Shown here: positions 8,988-18,304 of the stretch, piece by piece
Position numbering within the stretch: position 1 is the stretch's first letter
Layout: the number at the start of each line of letters is the position of its first letter
Assembly (NCBI GenBank): GCA_025454175.1
Contig: JALOOX010000003.1
Location: 1-64,000, forward strand
DNA: 64,000 nt
Direction of reading: 5' to 3'
Origin: Syntrophobacteraceae bacterium
Lineage (GTDB): Bacteria; Desulfobacterota; Syntrophobacteria; Syntrophobacterales; Syntrophobacteraceae
Position numbers and translations under genes: made by a program
Notes under the pieces: generated by a model
The model's input: only the letters and a program-made list of their open reading frames with translations
Databases searched by the model: none
Told to the model about the DNA's origin: nothing

Positions 8988-10058
8988 ATGCCCGGCAGCA
9001 GCTTTGGCCGACTGTTTCGCATCACCACCTGGGGGGAATCCCACGGCCCGGCCCTGGGAGTCGTCATCGACGGCTGCCCGCCGGGAATCCCAATTTCCGC
9101 GGAAGACATACAGCGCGACCTGGACCGCAGAAAACCCGGCAAGCGGCTCACGTCGCCGCGCAGGGAGCCGGACCAGGTGGAGGTGCTCTCGGGGGTCTTC
9201 GAGGGGATGACGACGGGGACTCCCATCTGTCTCGCGATTTTCAACCGGGATGTCCGGAGCCGCGACTACGAGGATATCGCCCGGCTTTACCGGCCCGGCC
9301 ACGCCGATCGAACCTATGAGCAGAAATACGGCATCCGGGACTGGAGGGGAGGGGGGCGAAGCTCGGCCCGCGAGACCGTCGGGCGCGTGGCGGCCGGCGC
9401 CGTGGCCAGGAAATTTCTCGAGGGACATGGGATTCGGGTGCGAGGGTTCACCCTGGCCCTGGGGAAGGTTCACTGCCGGAAGCTGGACTGGGAGGAGATC
9501 GGGCGAAACCTGCTCTACTGCCCCGATGCCGAGGCGGCGCAGGCCATGGAGCAGCACCTTCTGGCAGTGAAGGAAGCCGGGGATTCAGCGGGAGGCATCG
9601 TGGAGGTCAGGGCCTCGGGTTGCCCGGCGGGTCTCGGAGAGCCTGTCTTCGACAAGCTGGATGCTCGAATCGCGTCGGCCCTCATGTCCATCGGCGCCGT
9701 GAAGGGTGTCGAGATCGGAGAGGGATTCGGAGCCGCGGGGCTTCGCGGCAGCGAAAACAATGACCCCGTGCTTCCGGAGGGTTATGGCTCCAATCACGCG
9801 GGGGGCGTGCTCGGCGGCATATCCAGCGGCATGGAGATCGTGGCTCGAGTGGCCGTCAAGCCCATCCCGTCCATTTCGAGACCTCAGCAGACCATTGACC
9901 GGGCCGGTCAGCCCACAACCATCGAAATCAAGGGCCGCCATGACGTTTCGGCCATCCCGCGCATCGTGCCCGTTTGCGAGGCCATGGTCCTGCTCGTTCT
10001 GGCGGATTTCATGCTCCACCCTTTTCCGGGGCGAACGGCTCAGCTGAGCCCTGCGTAA
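8988..10058 (+). CDS. aroC: chorismate synthase
   Basis: This 356-residue enzyme converts 5-enolpyruvylshikimate-3-phosphate to chorismate with reduced FMN, the last step of the shikimate pathway. Family signatures are clear: [18 protein letters not shown] near the N-terminus (residues 7-24), [18 protein letters not shown] (about 121-138), and [15 protein letters not shown] near the end. The start is supported by GGAGGGAACC directly upstream. It stands alone on the plus strand and its 3' end overlaps the convergent PilZ gene by 19 bp. Confidence 0.97.
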   Translation: MPGSSFGRLFRITTWGESHGPALGVVIDGCPPGIPISAEDIQRDLDRRKPGKRLTSPRREPDQVEVLSGVFEGMTTGTPICLAIFNRDVRSRDYEDIARLYRPGHADRTYEQKYGIRDWRGGGRSSARETVGRVAAGAVARKFLEGHGIRVRGFTLALGKVHCRKLDWEEIGRNLLYCPDAEAAQAMEQHLLAVKEAGDSAGGIVEVRASGCPAGLGEPVFDKLDARIASALMSIGAVKGVEIGEGFGAAGLRGSENNDPVLPEGYGSNHAGGVLGGISSGMEIVARVAVKPIPSISRPQQTIDRAGQPTTIEIKGRHDVSAIPRIVPVCEAMVLLVLADFMLHPFPGRTAQLSPA

Positions 10059-10393
10059 AGCCTGCCTGCCCCATAGGGGTCGCCGCACACCATGAGGAGC
10101 ATGGCGAGGACATCGTCCGAAAGATCGATGAACTGGACGCCGAAGCCTGGAGGATAGGACACCACCTGCCCCCTGTTGATCCAGATGACCTCCCCCCTGC
10201 ATCGCGCGGGGAGCTCCCTTTCGAGCCAGATTTCCATGTCCAGCACCGTGTGCACCGGCAGCAGGGTGTCCGTCACCACGAACACGCCGCCCGGACACAG
10301 GTCCCCCGTGACTCCGAGAAAGTCGAGGTCCCGGTCCTTCCATCGGATCCTGAATGAGCGTTTAAGCCTCGTGTAGAAGCGCCTGTCAACCAT
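10040..10393 (-). CDS. PilZ-domain protein, probable c-di-GMP receptor
   Basis: A 117-residue single-domain protein. RLKRSFRIRW near residue 9 matches the RxxxR c-di-GMP-binding motif. GDLCPGGVFV (about 31-40) corresponds to the (D/N)xSxxG motif, but with Cys where Ser is usual. Later strands (EGARCRGEVIW-like, then GFGVQFIDLS) match the PilZ barrel end. It is convergent with aroC and overlaps it by 19 bp. Whether the Cys substitution still permits ligand binding is uncertain. Confidence 0.75.
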   Translation of the reverse strand: MVDRRFYTRLKRSFRIRWKDRDLDFLGVTGDLCPGGVFVVTDTLLPVHTVLDMEIWLERELPARCRGEVIWINRGQVVSYPPGFGVQFIDLSDDVLAMLLMVCGDPYGAGRLYAGLS

Positions 10394-10510
10394 GTTGTTT
10401 TCCTGCTCGCTGGTCGTCCTTGACCTTGCCGCCCGCTGTATCGCTCAGGAGCGCGATTGCTCACGGGCGGGAATCCTGCCTTCGCATCGTGGTCCGGGCA
10501 CCTCCTCACT

Positions 10511-10541
10511 TGGTTTCAAGTTTCAGGTTTTTAAGTTGAGT
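10511..10541. repeat. degenerate 7-bp tandem repeat
   Basis: Successive heptads TTTCAAG, TTTCAGG, TTTTTAA and GTTGAGT occupy 10514-10541, in phase with period 7. The 228-bp gap between the PilZ gene and the metallopeptidase gene holds this and nothing else I can define. It resembles, in period and layout, the heptads at 3.6 and 53.1 kb. Confidence 0.5.
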
Positions 10542-10621
10542 GCTCAAGGTGGAGACCCAGAACTGTCGACGGGCCAAATTGCGACACTGCCTTCCGTCCT
10601 TCCAACTGTGGGCTGTCGGCT

Positions 10622-11362
10622 TCACGACAGGTCCGCCCAGAATGGCACGAAATCCCTGGCCTTGCGCAGTCGGGAGTCCAACGCCCTGAAGTCGGGCTCG
10701 TGCCGTCCAACCAGCTCCCAGAACGACGCCGAATGGTCGAGGTGCACCGAGTGACAAAGCTCATGGATCAGGAGATACCGCACCAGATCAGGGTTCAGGA
10801 AGAGGAGCTTCCAGTTGAGGCTGATGGTGCCTCGAGCGGAAAAGCTCCCCCATCGCCTCTTCTGTCCCCTGATCTGGACCTTTTTGTAGCGGAGCCCGGT
10901 CTCTGCGCTGAGCCCGGCGAGAAGGCCGGGGAGATGCCTGGCTGCCTGGATTTTGACCCAGCCACGGATCATTCGAAGGCACCGCATGCGCTCCTTCAAA
11001 TCCCCCCTGACCTCGATGTGGCGAGGGTCGGATGAAGACAGGCTCAAAGACTCATCGGAGCCGGTGAGATAGGAGACTCGAGCCCGGAGCCCGATGGCCC
11101 TCAAATCCAGGACTTCAGGCAGCGGAAGACTCGATGCGTCCATCGAGGGCACCGATGCCGAGCGCTGCAGGTGCCTCGCGATCCACTCCCCGTGCCTCCT
11201 CAGGATCCCGGGGACCTCCCGGACGTCAAAGCCCACCGGGACCACAACCTCGAGGTCCTTGCCGGGAGCCACCCGCAAGAGCACCCGCCGGGCGCGACTG
11301 CTCACACGAACGCTATGAGCCGGCAACGGTGCAGGGGCTTCGGTCCCCTTGTCGGCGCCCAT
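10622..11362 (-). CDS. YgjP-like zinc metallopeptidase (M48/DUF45 type)
   Basis: A 246-residue protein ending in the zinc-binding motif HELCHSVHLDHSASFW (residues 200-215; HExxH then a downstream H), preceded by KRRWGSFSARGTISLNW (169-185). That combination is diagnostic of the YgjP/DUF45 family of predicted soluble metalloproteases. The physiological substrate is unknown. I chose the ATG at 11362, which follows GAGGGA overlapping the stop region of the upstream gene. Longer starts at 11386 and beyond would run into that gene. It is probably cotranscribed with the LUD-domain gene 4 bp upstream. Confidence 0.85.
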   Translation of the reverse strand: MGADKGTEAPAPLPAHSVRVSSRARRVLLRVAPGKDLEVVVPVGFDVREVPGILRRHGEWIARHLQRSASVPSMDASSLPLPEVLDLRAIGLRARVSYLTGSDESLSLSSSDPRHIEVRGDLKERMRCLRMIRGWVKIQAARHLPGLLAGLSAETGLRYKKVQIRGQKRRWGSFSARGTISLNWKLLFLNPDLVRYLLIHELCHSVHLDHSASFWELVGRHEPDFRALDSRLRKARDFVPFWADLS

Positions 11363-11366
11363 TCCC

Positions 11367-12026
11367 TCAGAACCCCAGGTCTTCATTGATGAGAACGACC
11401 TTGATGCGCCCCTTGGGAAATGACTTCTCGACGATGGACCAGCTGTTGCAAATGCGGTCGGGGCTCTTGCAGTCATGGCAGTAACTGGTTTCGGCACAGG
11501 GTGTCTTCTTGTCGAGCCGCATGGCATTGACCGGCGCCGCGTAGTTCTTGACGCGAAAGGTGGCCTCCTCGACGTCGGGAACGATCTTGTTGCGCCCGAC
11601 GAGGATCACCACGGACCTGGGTCCGAAGGTGATGGCGGCCACGCGGTTTCCGATCATGTCGAGGTTCACGAGCTTGCCCGTTTCCGTGAGGGCATTGGTC
11701 CCGGTGATGAAAAGATCCACCAGGAGGGATTTCCGCCTCAGCTCCACCATCTCCTCGGGCGGCATTCCCTTTTGATAAGTGTCGATGACCTCCAGGGAGG
11801 GGAGCCGGCGCACCTTTTCGTAAAGCCCTGGGTTGACGAAGGTCATGGAGCCTCCCCAGGAAACTGTTTTGGCGCCGCTCTTGGGGATGATCTCCTCCAG
11901 CAGGATGGAGCCGGCCTCGAGGGAGCTCTCGGCCAGGTGGACCTCGAAATGGTTGGCTTCGAGGACCGATTTGACCTCCGTCAGGCGTTTCAGCCAATAG
12001 TGGTCGATGGGCTTGTCCATTCTCAT
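11367..12026 (-). CDS. LUD-domain protein (YkgG/LutC-like)
   Basis: This 219-residue protein matches the LUD family associated with lactate utilisation and similar oxidoreductase systems. Seen features: LTEVKSVLEANHFEVHLAES near the start, SWGGSMTF (about 57-64), DLFITGTNALTETGKLVNLD (about 105-124) and a C-terminal stretch with Cys residues (KKTPCAETSYCHDCKSPDRI) that could bind a metal or cluster. The Cys-bearing tail is characteristic of stand-alone bacterial members. No lactate dehydrogenase subunits are nearby, so its partner is unknown. Confidence 0.8.
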   Translation of the reverse strand: MRMDKPIDHYWLKRLTEVKSVLEANHFEVHLAESSLEAGSILLEEIIPKSGAKTVSWGGSMTFVNPGLYEKVRRLPSLEVIDTYQKGMPPEEMVELRRKSLLVDLFITGTNALTETGKLVNLDMIGNRVAAITFGPRSVVILVGRNKIVPDVEEATFRVKNYAAPVNAMRLDKKTPCAETSYCHDCKSPDRICNSWSIVEKSFPKGRIKVVLINEDLGF

Positions 12027-12270
12027 CTCCGATCGGTGTTGTGGGATCCATCGGCGTCTGGCATTCTAAAGAGAATCCGCATGGGTTCAGCGGCGCCGCC
12101 GATGGTGTCCGTCCAACATAATCCAATATCGGCATGGCCACAACAGCGGGAAAGCCCGTTTTGCGCCGGAGCGCAAACTGACTTGATTCGGGCGTGCCGA
12201 ACGGGTCTCCCGGCGGACAGCATCGAGGGGTTCGGGATATGAGCAGGCAACGACCTGGGAGGAGTGAGCC

Positions 12271-13335
12271 ATGGAACGGAGGATGGTCTGTCTGGCCCTG
12301 TTGCTTGGTCTTCTGTGTGCCCGCGCCGGAACTGCGTTGAGCGCCGAGGATCCGGTCCATGGGTGCATTCATAAAAGAACGGGTGCTCTGAGGGTCGTTG
12401 TCGACGGCTCACTCTGTAAAACGTGGGAGACTCCTCTCGTCTTTCACTCCATGGGTCCGCGGGGCCCGGCAGGTCCCCCGGGACCGCCCGGGCCGGAGGG
12501 CCCCCAGGGCCCGCCGGGACCCCGCGGCGATGCAGGCCCGCCGGGACCTGCCGGGCCCAAAGGAGAAACGGAGTCGAAAGCGGCGCCATCGATCCCGCCA
12601 GGTGCTGGTGGTGGAGATCCAGCCATCGACGGGCCGCCGAGTGGATTCCGGGCCCAAGGGCAGGGGGCCGCGGATCATTCATGGGGGGCGGGCTGGCTGC
12701 CGCCGGCCATGCTCCTGACCAGTGCCGCCCTCTCCTTTGTGGCCATCTGGGTCTCCCTGGCTCTTTACGGGATGTCTTCAAGGCGCGAGCAGGCTGACGC
12801 GCAATGGGTCGGAAGCGTGGCGAGGGCCCTCGACCGCCTGGAGCATGCCGTGGACCGATTCAACCACGGCATCTTCGTCCATTACGAGGAGAATCTGGCC
12901 TGGCTGCGAGGGGTGAAAGGTGGGCAGCCTTCCTCCAGCCCCGAAACGCCGGAACCCGGCATCTCGTCCGATTTTCAGGCGAAACCCCATCAGGATCCCG
13001 CCGGGAGCGAGAGGAAGAAGGGAGCCCTTTCGGGGCTGCCCGGCCGCGAGACCGCTCCAAGGCAGGATGGCGCCGCCATTGCGCGGATCATGGGCTCCTC
13101 GACCCGAATGGAGCCCGAGGCTCGAATCCGAATCGTCCACGATACCGTCATCGACGCCGTGGTGCAGATCGTCACCCTGGCCGGCGAGACGACGCCCCGC
13201 GACCTCAAGGCCGTTCTCAAAAAGCGCTGTTCCGAGCAGGAATTGCTGGAGGCCCTGGCCAGGGCCCGGGATGCGGGAATCCTGGCGTGGGAAGGTCCCG
13301 AGGACACCGTCCGGTCTCGATTGAAGGGGCTCTGA
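12271..13335 (+). CDS. membrane-anchored protein with collagen-like Gly-X-Y repeats
   Basis: This 354-residue protein begins with a signal peptide (residues ~1-24). A short Cys-bearing module follows ([14 protein letters not shown] then CKTWETPL, 31-56), of a kind often placed before bacterial collagen repeats. Thirteen uninterrupted Gly-X-Y triplets (62-100, mostly [12 protein letters not shown]) come next. After a Pro/Gly linker, a membrane segment lies at about 148-170. The ~180 C-terminal residues include a helical, possibly cytoplasmic domain (about 272-354). GGAGGAGTGAGCC upstream supports the start. Topology suggests a collagen stalk outside the membrane linked to an internal domain. 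The function is unknown. Confidence 0.75.
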   Translation: MERRMVCLALLLGLLCARAGTALSAEDPVHGCIHKRTGALRVVVDGSLCKTWETPLVFHSMGPRGPAGPPGPPGPEGPQGPPGPRGDAGPPGPAGPKGETESKAAPSIPPGAGGGDPAIDGPPSGFRAQGQGAADHSWGAGWLPPAMLLTSAALSFVAIWVSLALYGMSSRREQADAQWVGSVARALDRLEHAVDRFNHGIFVHYEENLAWLRGVKGGQPSSSPETPEPGISSDFQAKPHQDPAGSERKKGALSGLPGRETAPRQDGAAIARIMGSSTRMEPEARIRIVHDTVIDAVVQIVTLAGETTPRDLKAVLKKRCSEQELLEALARARDAGILAWEGPEDTVRSRLKGL

Positions 13336-13407
13336 GCAGCCCGGTGTACTCTTCCGTCGCCGCAACGCCCGCATGCCGCCGGCCCGGGAGAGCGGGAGCA
13401 GTGGGAG

Positions 13408-14481
13408 TCATCCGATTCGGCTGGCGGGAAGGCGGATGGTGAATACGGTTCCCTTGCCCGGCTCGCTCTCGACGGAGAGGGTCCCCCGGTGCTCCTGGAT
13501 GATCCTGAGGGCCAGGGTCAGGCCCAGGCCGGGCCCCGAGGTTTTGGATGTGAAGAAGGGGTCGAAAAGGTACTTGATCTTGTCCTTGGGAATCCCCTTG
13601 CCCGAGTCGGTGATGGAAACCACCACCCTGCCATCGTCAACGCGGCTCGCCATTCTCAGGACTTTACGGGAAATCCCCTGCATGGCCTCGATGGAGTTCT
13701 CAACGATGTGAGAGAGAGCGAGCTTAATATTCTCCCGGTCCAGGGCGAGGGCCGGAAGGTCCTCCGTCAGGTCCGTCTCCACTTCGACATCCTCGGCCTC
13801 GAACCATCGCCGAAACTGGCTTCGCACCTCCTCGATCACCGCATTGATGTCTTCGGGCTCCTTGTATGAAATCGCGGCGGTCTTGAGCTCCACCAGGTGC
13901 TTGATCATCTTCTCGAGCCTCGACACTTCGTCGAGAATGATCCGGGCGTATTTGCGGTTCGGGTCCCCCTCGGCAAGGTTTTCGAGGATCCTCCGGGCAA
14001 AGCCGCCGATGGATGTCAGGGGATTCCGCAGTTCGTGGACGACCCCCTCCATCATTTGGTCCAGGGCGTCGAATTTTTCCTCCTGAGCCAGTTTGTCCCT
14101 CGCCGCCCGGGCAGCGAGGAGCGACTTGATGCGCGCGGAAAGCTCGGCGTAGTTGAAAGGCTTCGCAACGTAGTCCTGGGCGCCGGCGTCCAATCCCCTG
14201 ACCTTGCTATCCACCTCTCCCTTGGCCGTGAGCATCAGCACGGGTATGTACGCGGTCTTGCGGTTGGACTTGAGGTTCCGGCAAACCTCGTAGCCGTCCA
14301 GCTTCGGCATCATGATGTCCAGAATGATGAGATCGGGGCTGCCTTCCCTGGCCCGCACCAGGCACTCCTCCCCGTCGTAGGCCTCGATGGTCTCATACCC
14401 CTCATGGCGAAGCCTTTTTCTGAGGAGCTCGACGACATCCACCGAGTCATCCGCGATCAGTATCCTGGCTTTACTCTCCAC
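13408..14481 (-). CDS. receiver-histidine kinase (REC-HisKA-HATPase)
   Basis: A 357-residue cytoplasmic protein with an N-terminal receiver (ILIADDS; phospho-acceptor Asp in LIILDIMMPKLDGYEV, about residue 54; conserved Lys in VAKPF), a HisKA domain (VVHELRNPLTSIGGFARRI) and a C-terminal ATPase domain (VENSIEAM N-box, DSGKGIPKDK, FFTSKTSGPGLGLTLA). There are no membrane segments. The receiver would gate the kinase, so this is a phosphorelay intermediate. It overlaps the upstream response regulator by 11 bp and is the distal gene of the cytochrome/hybrid-kinase cluster. Confidence 0.92.
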   Translation of the reverse strand: MESKARILIADDSVDVVELLRKRLRHEGYETIEAYDGEECLVRAREGSPDLIILDIMMPKLDGYEVCRNLKSNRKTAYIPVLMLTAKGEVDSKVRGLDAGAQDYVAKPFNYAELSARIKSLLAARAARDKLAQEEKFDALDQMMEGVVHELRNPLTSIGGFARRILENLAEGDPNRKYARIILDEVSRLEKMIKHLVELKTAAISYKEPEDINAVIEEVRSQFRRWFEAEDVEVETDLTEDLPALALDRENIKLALSHIVENSIEAMQGISRKVLRMASRVDDGRVVVSITDSGKGIPKDKIKYLFDPFFTSKTSGPGLGLTLALRIIQEHRGTLSVESEPGKGTVFTIRLPASRIG

Positions 14482-14884
14482 TGCCGGCGCTCCTCCCCCG
14501 TGCCCCCAGGTGAAGCTCTATCTCGGCTGCGAGGGTGCGCACGTTGATGGGTTTGGCGATGTACCCCACACAGCCCGCGGCGAGGGCGCTTTCCCTGTCC
14601 CCCCGCATGGCGTGGGCGGTCAGGGCGATGATGGGTGTCTTCTCGAGCTCCTTGATGCGCTTGAGCCTCCTTGTGACTTCGAGTCCGTCCAGCTTCGGCA
14701 GCGAGAGGTCCATCAGGATGAGATCAGGCTTCTCGCTGAATGCCTTGTTCAGGGCCTCTTCCCCGTCCGCCGCCTCGATGATCAGAAATTCATGCCGGCC
14801 GAGCACCTTTTTGACCAGGTCACGACTGTCCACATTGTCATCAACCACGAGGATTTTCCTTGGACCCTGCTCCCTCGCCTCCAC
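14471..14884 (-). CDS. single-domain response regulator (DivK/CheY-like)
   Basis: A 137-residue stand-alone receiver: KILVVDDNVDSRDLV near the N-terminus, phospho-acceptor Asp in LILMDLSLPKLDGLEVTRRL (about residue 57), conserved Thr in IIALTAHAM and Lys in YIAKPINV. There is no output domain, so it must act by protein contact. It overlaps the hybrid kinase gene by 44 bp and the receiver-kinase by 11 bp, so the three are translationally linked and probably form one phosphorelay. Confidence 0.93.
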   Translation of the reverse strand: MEAREQGPRKILVVDDNVDSRDLVKKVLGRHEFLIIEAADGEEALNKAFSEKPDLILMDLSLPKLDGLEVTRRLKRIKELEKTPIIALTAHAMRGDRESALAAGCVGYIAKPINVRTLAAEIELHLGARGRSAGSGE

Positions 14885-17603
14885 GGTCTTTTCCTCCCTC
14901 GACGAACCGCCCTTCGCTCACCTTGCGTATGCAGCTCTTGAGCTCCCCGGCGAGATCTTCCTCGCCCAGGAAACCCTTGTTGAATATGGCCTTGATGCGT
15001 CCGTTCAGGGCTTCGACCTCCTGTGCGGAGAATTCCCGCGAGGTGAGGACAATGAGAGCCAGGTCCCGGGTCTTCTCACTGGTCTTGATGAATTCGACGA
15101 CGTCAAGACCGCTTTCCCGAGGAAGAGCGAGGCTCAAGATCACCATGTGCGGTCTGAAGTCGACCATGGTCCGAATGGCGTCATCGCTGTTATAGCACAC
15201 CGTGACCTCGTATCCCGCCTCTTCGAGGGACCGCCCGATGAATCGCACCGTCTCGGCGTCGTTGTCCACAACCAGAATCCGGCTGACGGGGGTCCGACCC
15301 TCCAGGTTGCGGAGCTTCTTCAGCAGCACCTCCTTGGCCATCGGTTTGGTGATGTACTCGGCGGCCCCCAGGCTGAATGCCTGCCGCCGGTCGTCCAGGA
15401 TGGAAATGATGATGACCGGGATATCCTGGGTATCCGGATCTTCCTTGAGCTCGCGAAGCACCTGCCAGCCGTCCTTGCCGGGCATGAGTATATCCAGGGT
15501 GATGGCCGCCGGCTCGACGGATTTTGCCTTCGCCACCGCGTTCTCTCCGGAGAGGAGACCGATGACCCGGTATTCATCTCCCAGGTATTTCCTGATGACG
15601 TCCAGATTGTCCGGGTTGTCATCGATGGCAAGCACGGTCTTCTCCGACCCCTCCGCGGCCTTCGAAAGCTCGCCCTGCCCTGGAAACGCCTCCCCTTCGG
15701 TCCCGAGGACGATCTTTTCCACCAGCTCGCAGCCCCTGCAGAAATCCGCCTTCTCGGGAAAACTGGCGATTTTCAGGCCGGCGCAATGAGTGCCCATGAT
15801 CAGCCAGCACCTGGCCTCCTCGCTGCCGTAGGCGGGGCAGCTGGGGTGTCCGCATCGGGCGTAATGCCAGCAGCGGACCTGCCTTCCCGCAAACTGGGGA
15901 TTCCTCAGGAACGTCTCCACGGGCGTCCCGAAATACTCGGCCAGGGCATCGGCCATCCTGCTTTCGATCAAAGGCTCGGAGGAGCCATCGAGGACTTCCC
16001 TCGAAAGGGGGATGGTGAAACGGAAGCGGCTTCCCTTTCCGGATTCACTCTCCGCCCAAATCATCCCCTTGTGGAGCGCCACCAGGCCCCTGGCAATGCT
16101 GAGCCCAAGGCCGGTACCCTCCTGCTGACGCAGGGTGGTGAGATCCACCTGGACGAACTTGTCGAAGATCTTGTCGAGGTCATCCTCCTTGATGCCCATC
16201 CCCGTGTCTTCCACCCAGATCTCCGCGAAAAGCGGGACCTCCCCGGGCTTCACCCCGCGCTCGGACAGCCTGGCGGAGATGACAATGCCCCCTTCTTCAG
16301 TGAACTTCACGGCATTGGACAGGAGGTTCACCAGTATCTGCCTGATGGCATCCTCGTCTCCGTATATCCGGGAGGCCTGAGGGTCCACGGAACAGGTCAG
16401 CTCCAGCTCCTTCTTTCTCAACATCGGCTTAAAGGTGGACACCACCGATTCGATCACCCAGTTCAAATCCACTTCCCTGGAGCTCAGCTTCATCCTGCCC
16501 GACTCGATCTTGGAGATATCCAGGATGTCGTTGATGAGCTGCAGAAGATACCGGGAGTTGGATGCGATCTTCTCGAGACTTTTTGCCTGTTCGTTGTTGA
16601 CGGGGCCGTCCACTCCGTCGATGAGCAGGTCCGTGTAACCAATGATGGAATTCATGGGGGTGCGGAGCTCGTGGGACATGTTGGCCAGAAACGTCGACTT
16701 CAGCTGATCCAGCTGCCTCAGCTCCCGGTTGGCTTTTTCAAGGAGGTTGACGAGCCGGTTCCGTTCATTGAGGAGGGTGGTCTTCCTCATCACCTCCTCT
16801 TCCAGCGTTCTCCTGGCGGAGGAGACCGCTTCCACCATGCCGTTGAACGTCTTTGCGAGGATTCCGATCTCATCTTCGGTCCTGACCGGGCACGATACCC
16901 CCATGTCCCCCTCGGCGAACCGCCTGGCTTTTTCCGCGAGATCCCGCAAGGGGTGGTTGATGAACCGGCTCACCACGAGCCACGTCACGAGGGCAACGAG
17001 GGTTATGCCGAAGAGAGTCAGGAGGATGGTGCGGTTTCGCTGGTCCGTCACCGTTTGGTAGGCTCGCTCGACATCCATGCGGATGGCCATGGTGCCGAGG
17101 ACTTTTCTCGATGCGCCGTGGCAGTGATGGCACTCCTGCTCGTTGAGGATGGGGTAGAAATAGACGAACCGCTTTCTCCCGTGAGCCTCGTCCTCGAACT
17201 GACTCTCGGGAGGCTCACCGGTCACGAGGATTCGGTCCAGGGTCTTCAGGGCCTCTCGGTTCTGAATGGTATTCGACAATCGGGTGCCGATCTTCTCCGC
17301 GTGAGTGGTGTAGACGACCTCCTGTTCGAAGTCGCATATGAAGAGCTCAATGTCCTCCGCCGTGCGCCGGATGTCCTTCATCTGCTCCATGATGGCCTGG
17401 GCATCCCCCACGGCCATCGGATGCTTGATGCCGGCGTAGGTGGCACTGGCCAACTCCTTGGCGGCCATGTGGATCAGTTCCACCCTGTCCCGGGTGCCGA
17501 AGTAGATGCGCACCACGACTTCGGCTCCCATGATCAGCAGTATCGTGGTCACCATGGCAATGAGAATTTTGTTCGCCACGCTCTTCCTGACGAAGCTGAA
17601 CAT
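14841..17603 (-). CDS. hybrid sensor histidine kinase with a periplasmic CXXCH motif
   Basis: A 920-residue protein. Order: membrane segment (11-31); periplasmic sensor (about 32-190) with a c-type heme-attachment motif CHHCH at 158-162; second membrane segment (192-212); HAMP; HisKA with phospho-His ~311 (MSHELRTPMNSI); HATPase (ends ~555); a Cys-rich module with paired CW motifs (CWHYARCGHPSCPAYG ... CWLIMGTHC ... CRGCEL); then two receivers. The first receiver has Asp in LDILMPGKDGW. In the second, the acceptor position reads VILSLALP, Ser replacing Asp. I chose the ATG at 17603 because GGGGAGAAGCTC precedes it; the ATG at 17630 lacks a site. It follows a tetraheme cytochrome gene, suggesting redox or heme-linked sensing. 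Confidence 0.9.
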   Translation of the reverse strand: MFSFVRKSVANKILIAMVTTILLIMGAEVVVRIYFGTRDRVELIHMAAKELASATYAGIKHPMAVGDAQAIMEQMKDIRRTAEDIELFICDFEQEVVYTTHAEKIGTRLSNTIQNREALKTLDRILVTGEPPESQFEDEAHGRKRFVYFYPILNEQECHHCHGASRKVLGTMAIRMDVERAYQTVTDQRNRTILLTLFGITLVALVTWLVVSRFINHPLRDLAEKARRFAEGDMGVSCPVRTEDEIGILAKTFNGMVEAVSSARRTLEEEVMRKTTLLNERNRLVNLLEKANRELRQLDQLKSTFLANMSHELRTPMNSIIGYTDLLIDGVDGPVNNEQAKSLEKIASNSRYLLQLINDILDISKIESGRMKLSSREVDLNWVIESVVSTFKPMLRKKELELTCSVDPQASRIYGDEDAIRQILVNLLSNAVKFTEEGGIVISARLSERGVKPGEVPLFAEIWVEDTGMGIKEDDLDKIFDKFVQVDLTTLRQQEGTGLGLSIARGLVALHKGMIWAESESGKGSRFRFTIPLSREVLDGSSEPLIESRMADALAEYFGTPVETFLRNPQFAGRQVRCWHYARCGHPSCPAYGSEEARCWLIMGTHCAGLKIASFPEKADFCRGCELVEKIVLGTEGEAFPGQGELSKAAEGSEKTVLAIDDNPDNLDVIRKYLGDEYRVIGLLSGENAVAKAKSVEPAAITLDILMPGKDGWQVLRELKEDPDTQDIPVIIISILDDRRQAFSLGAAEYITKPMAKEVLLKKLRNLEGRTPVSRILVVDNDAETVRFIGRSLEEAGYEVTVCYNSDDAIRTMVDFRPHMVILSLALPRESGLDVVEFIKTSEKTRDLALIVLTSREFSAQEVEALNGRIKAIFNKGFLGEEDLAGELKSCIRKVSEGRFVEGGKDRGGEGAGSKENPRG

Positions 17604-17636
17604 GAGCTTCTCCCCGATCCTGCCGGACATGTGGTT

Positions 17637-18134
17637 TCAGTGAGCCCCGCCGTGTATGAGCGGCTTGTATCGGAATGCCCTGACCCGCTCGGATGTGTGG
17701 CATCTCTCGCAGTCTTCCTGAGTCAGCCGCCCCTTGATGTCCGCCGGCTTCGTGCTCTCGGCGTGGAATTCCCCCGGACCGTGACAGACTTCGCACCCGG
17801 CGTTCTTCAAATGAGGCGTCGCCTCTTCGCTGACAAACCCCCCCGGCTCGCCGTACCCGGTGGTATGGCAGAAATAACACCCCTGCAATTCCTCCTGGGT
17901 GAGCTTTTTTCTGAGCCTCACGATGCTCTGGAATGAAGTGCTCTTCTTGGCGTGAGCGCTGAACGATTCATATTGTTTTTCGTGGCAGCCCTTGCATGCC
18001 AGGGAGCCCAGGTAGGTTGGAGTGCCCTCCGGCTCCGCAAGGACCCGCGGCGCCAGCCCCCAAAACAGAAGAAGCGCAGCCCCGAGAAGGGCGGGACCGT
18101 AAAGCTCGAATCCATACCCGGTTTGAATGCCCAT
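17637..18134 (-). CDS. exported tetraheme cytochrome c
   Basis: A 165-residue protein with a signal peptide (about residues 1-33, ending VLA) and four c-heme motifs: CKGCH (47-51), CYFCH (86-90), CEVCH (114-118) and CERCH (142-146). Other His residues could supply distal ligands. The spacing resembles small multiheme cytochromes of the c554/NapC-like architecture, but I cannot name the family. The ATG at 18134 is supported by GGGGGTG five bases upstream; longer in-frame starts lack one. It lies 33 bp before the heme-motif hybrid kinase and may supply its redox signal, which is inference. Confidence 0.85.
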   Translation of the reverse strand: MGIQTGYGFELYGPALLGAALLLFWGLAPRVLAEPEGTPTYLGSLACKGCHEKQYESFSAHAKKSTSFQSIVRLRKKLTQEELQGCYFCHTTGYGEPGGFVSEEATPHLKNAGCEVCHGPGEFHAESTKPADIKGRLTQEDCERCHTSERVRAFRYKPLIHGGAH

Positions 18135-18304
18135 GCGCACCCCCTTTCTCATGTCAGGAAGTCGCTGTGGAGTCCTCCCGCGAATCCGCTCGCTTCTCTC
18201 TTCTCGAAAGAGGCGGAAGGATCGGCCATCAGCACGGCACCTCGGTTTCCGGTGGAGAGGCAACAGTTCAGGCAGCGGTGGAGCGGAAGAGTTTCAACGG
18301 GATT

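Noticed and set aside
12444-12626. Minus-strand Gly-Pro-rich frame
   Set aside because: It is the antisense of the collagen repeat, which is self-similar in reverse; the plus strand has signal peptide and anchor.
14535-17936. A very long plus-strand open frame (over 1100 codons) antisense to the hybrid kinase
   Set aside because: It is a GC-rich shadow of the kinase: no ribosome site, no recognisable domain, and the minus strand has clear kinase motifs.
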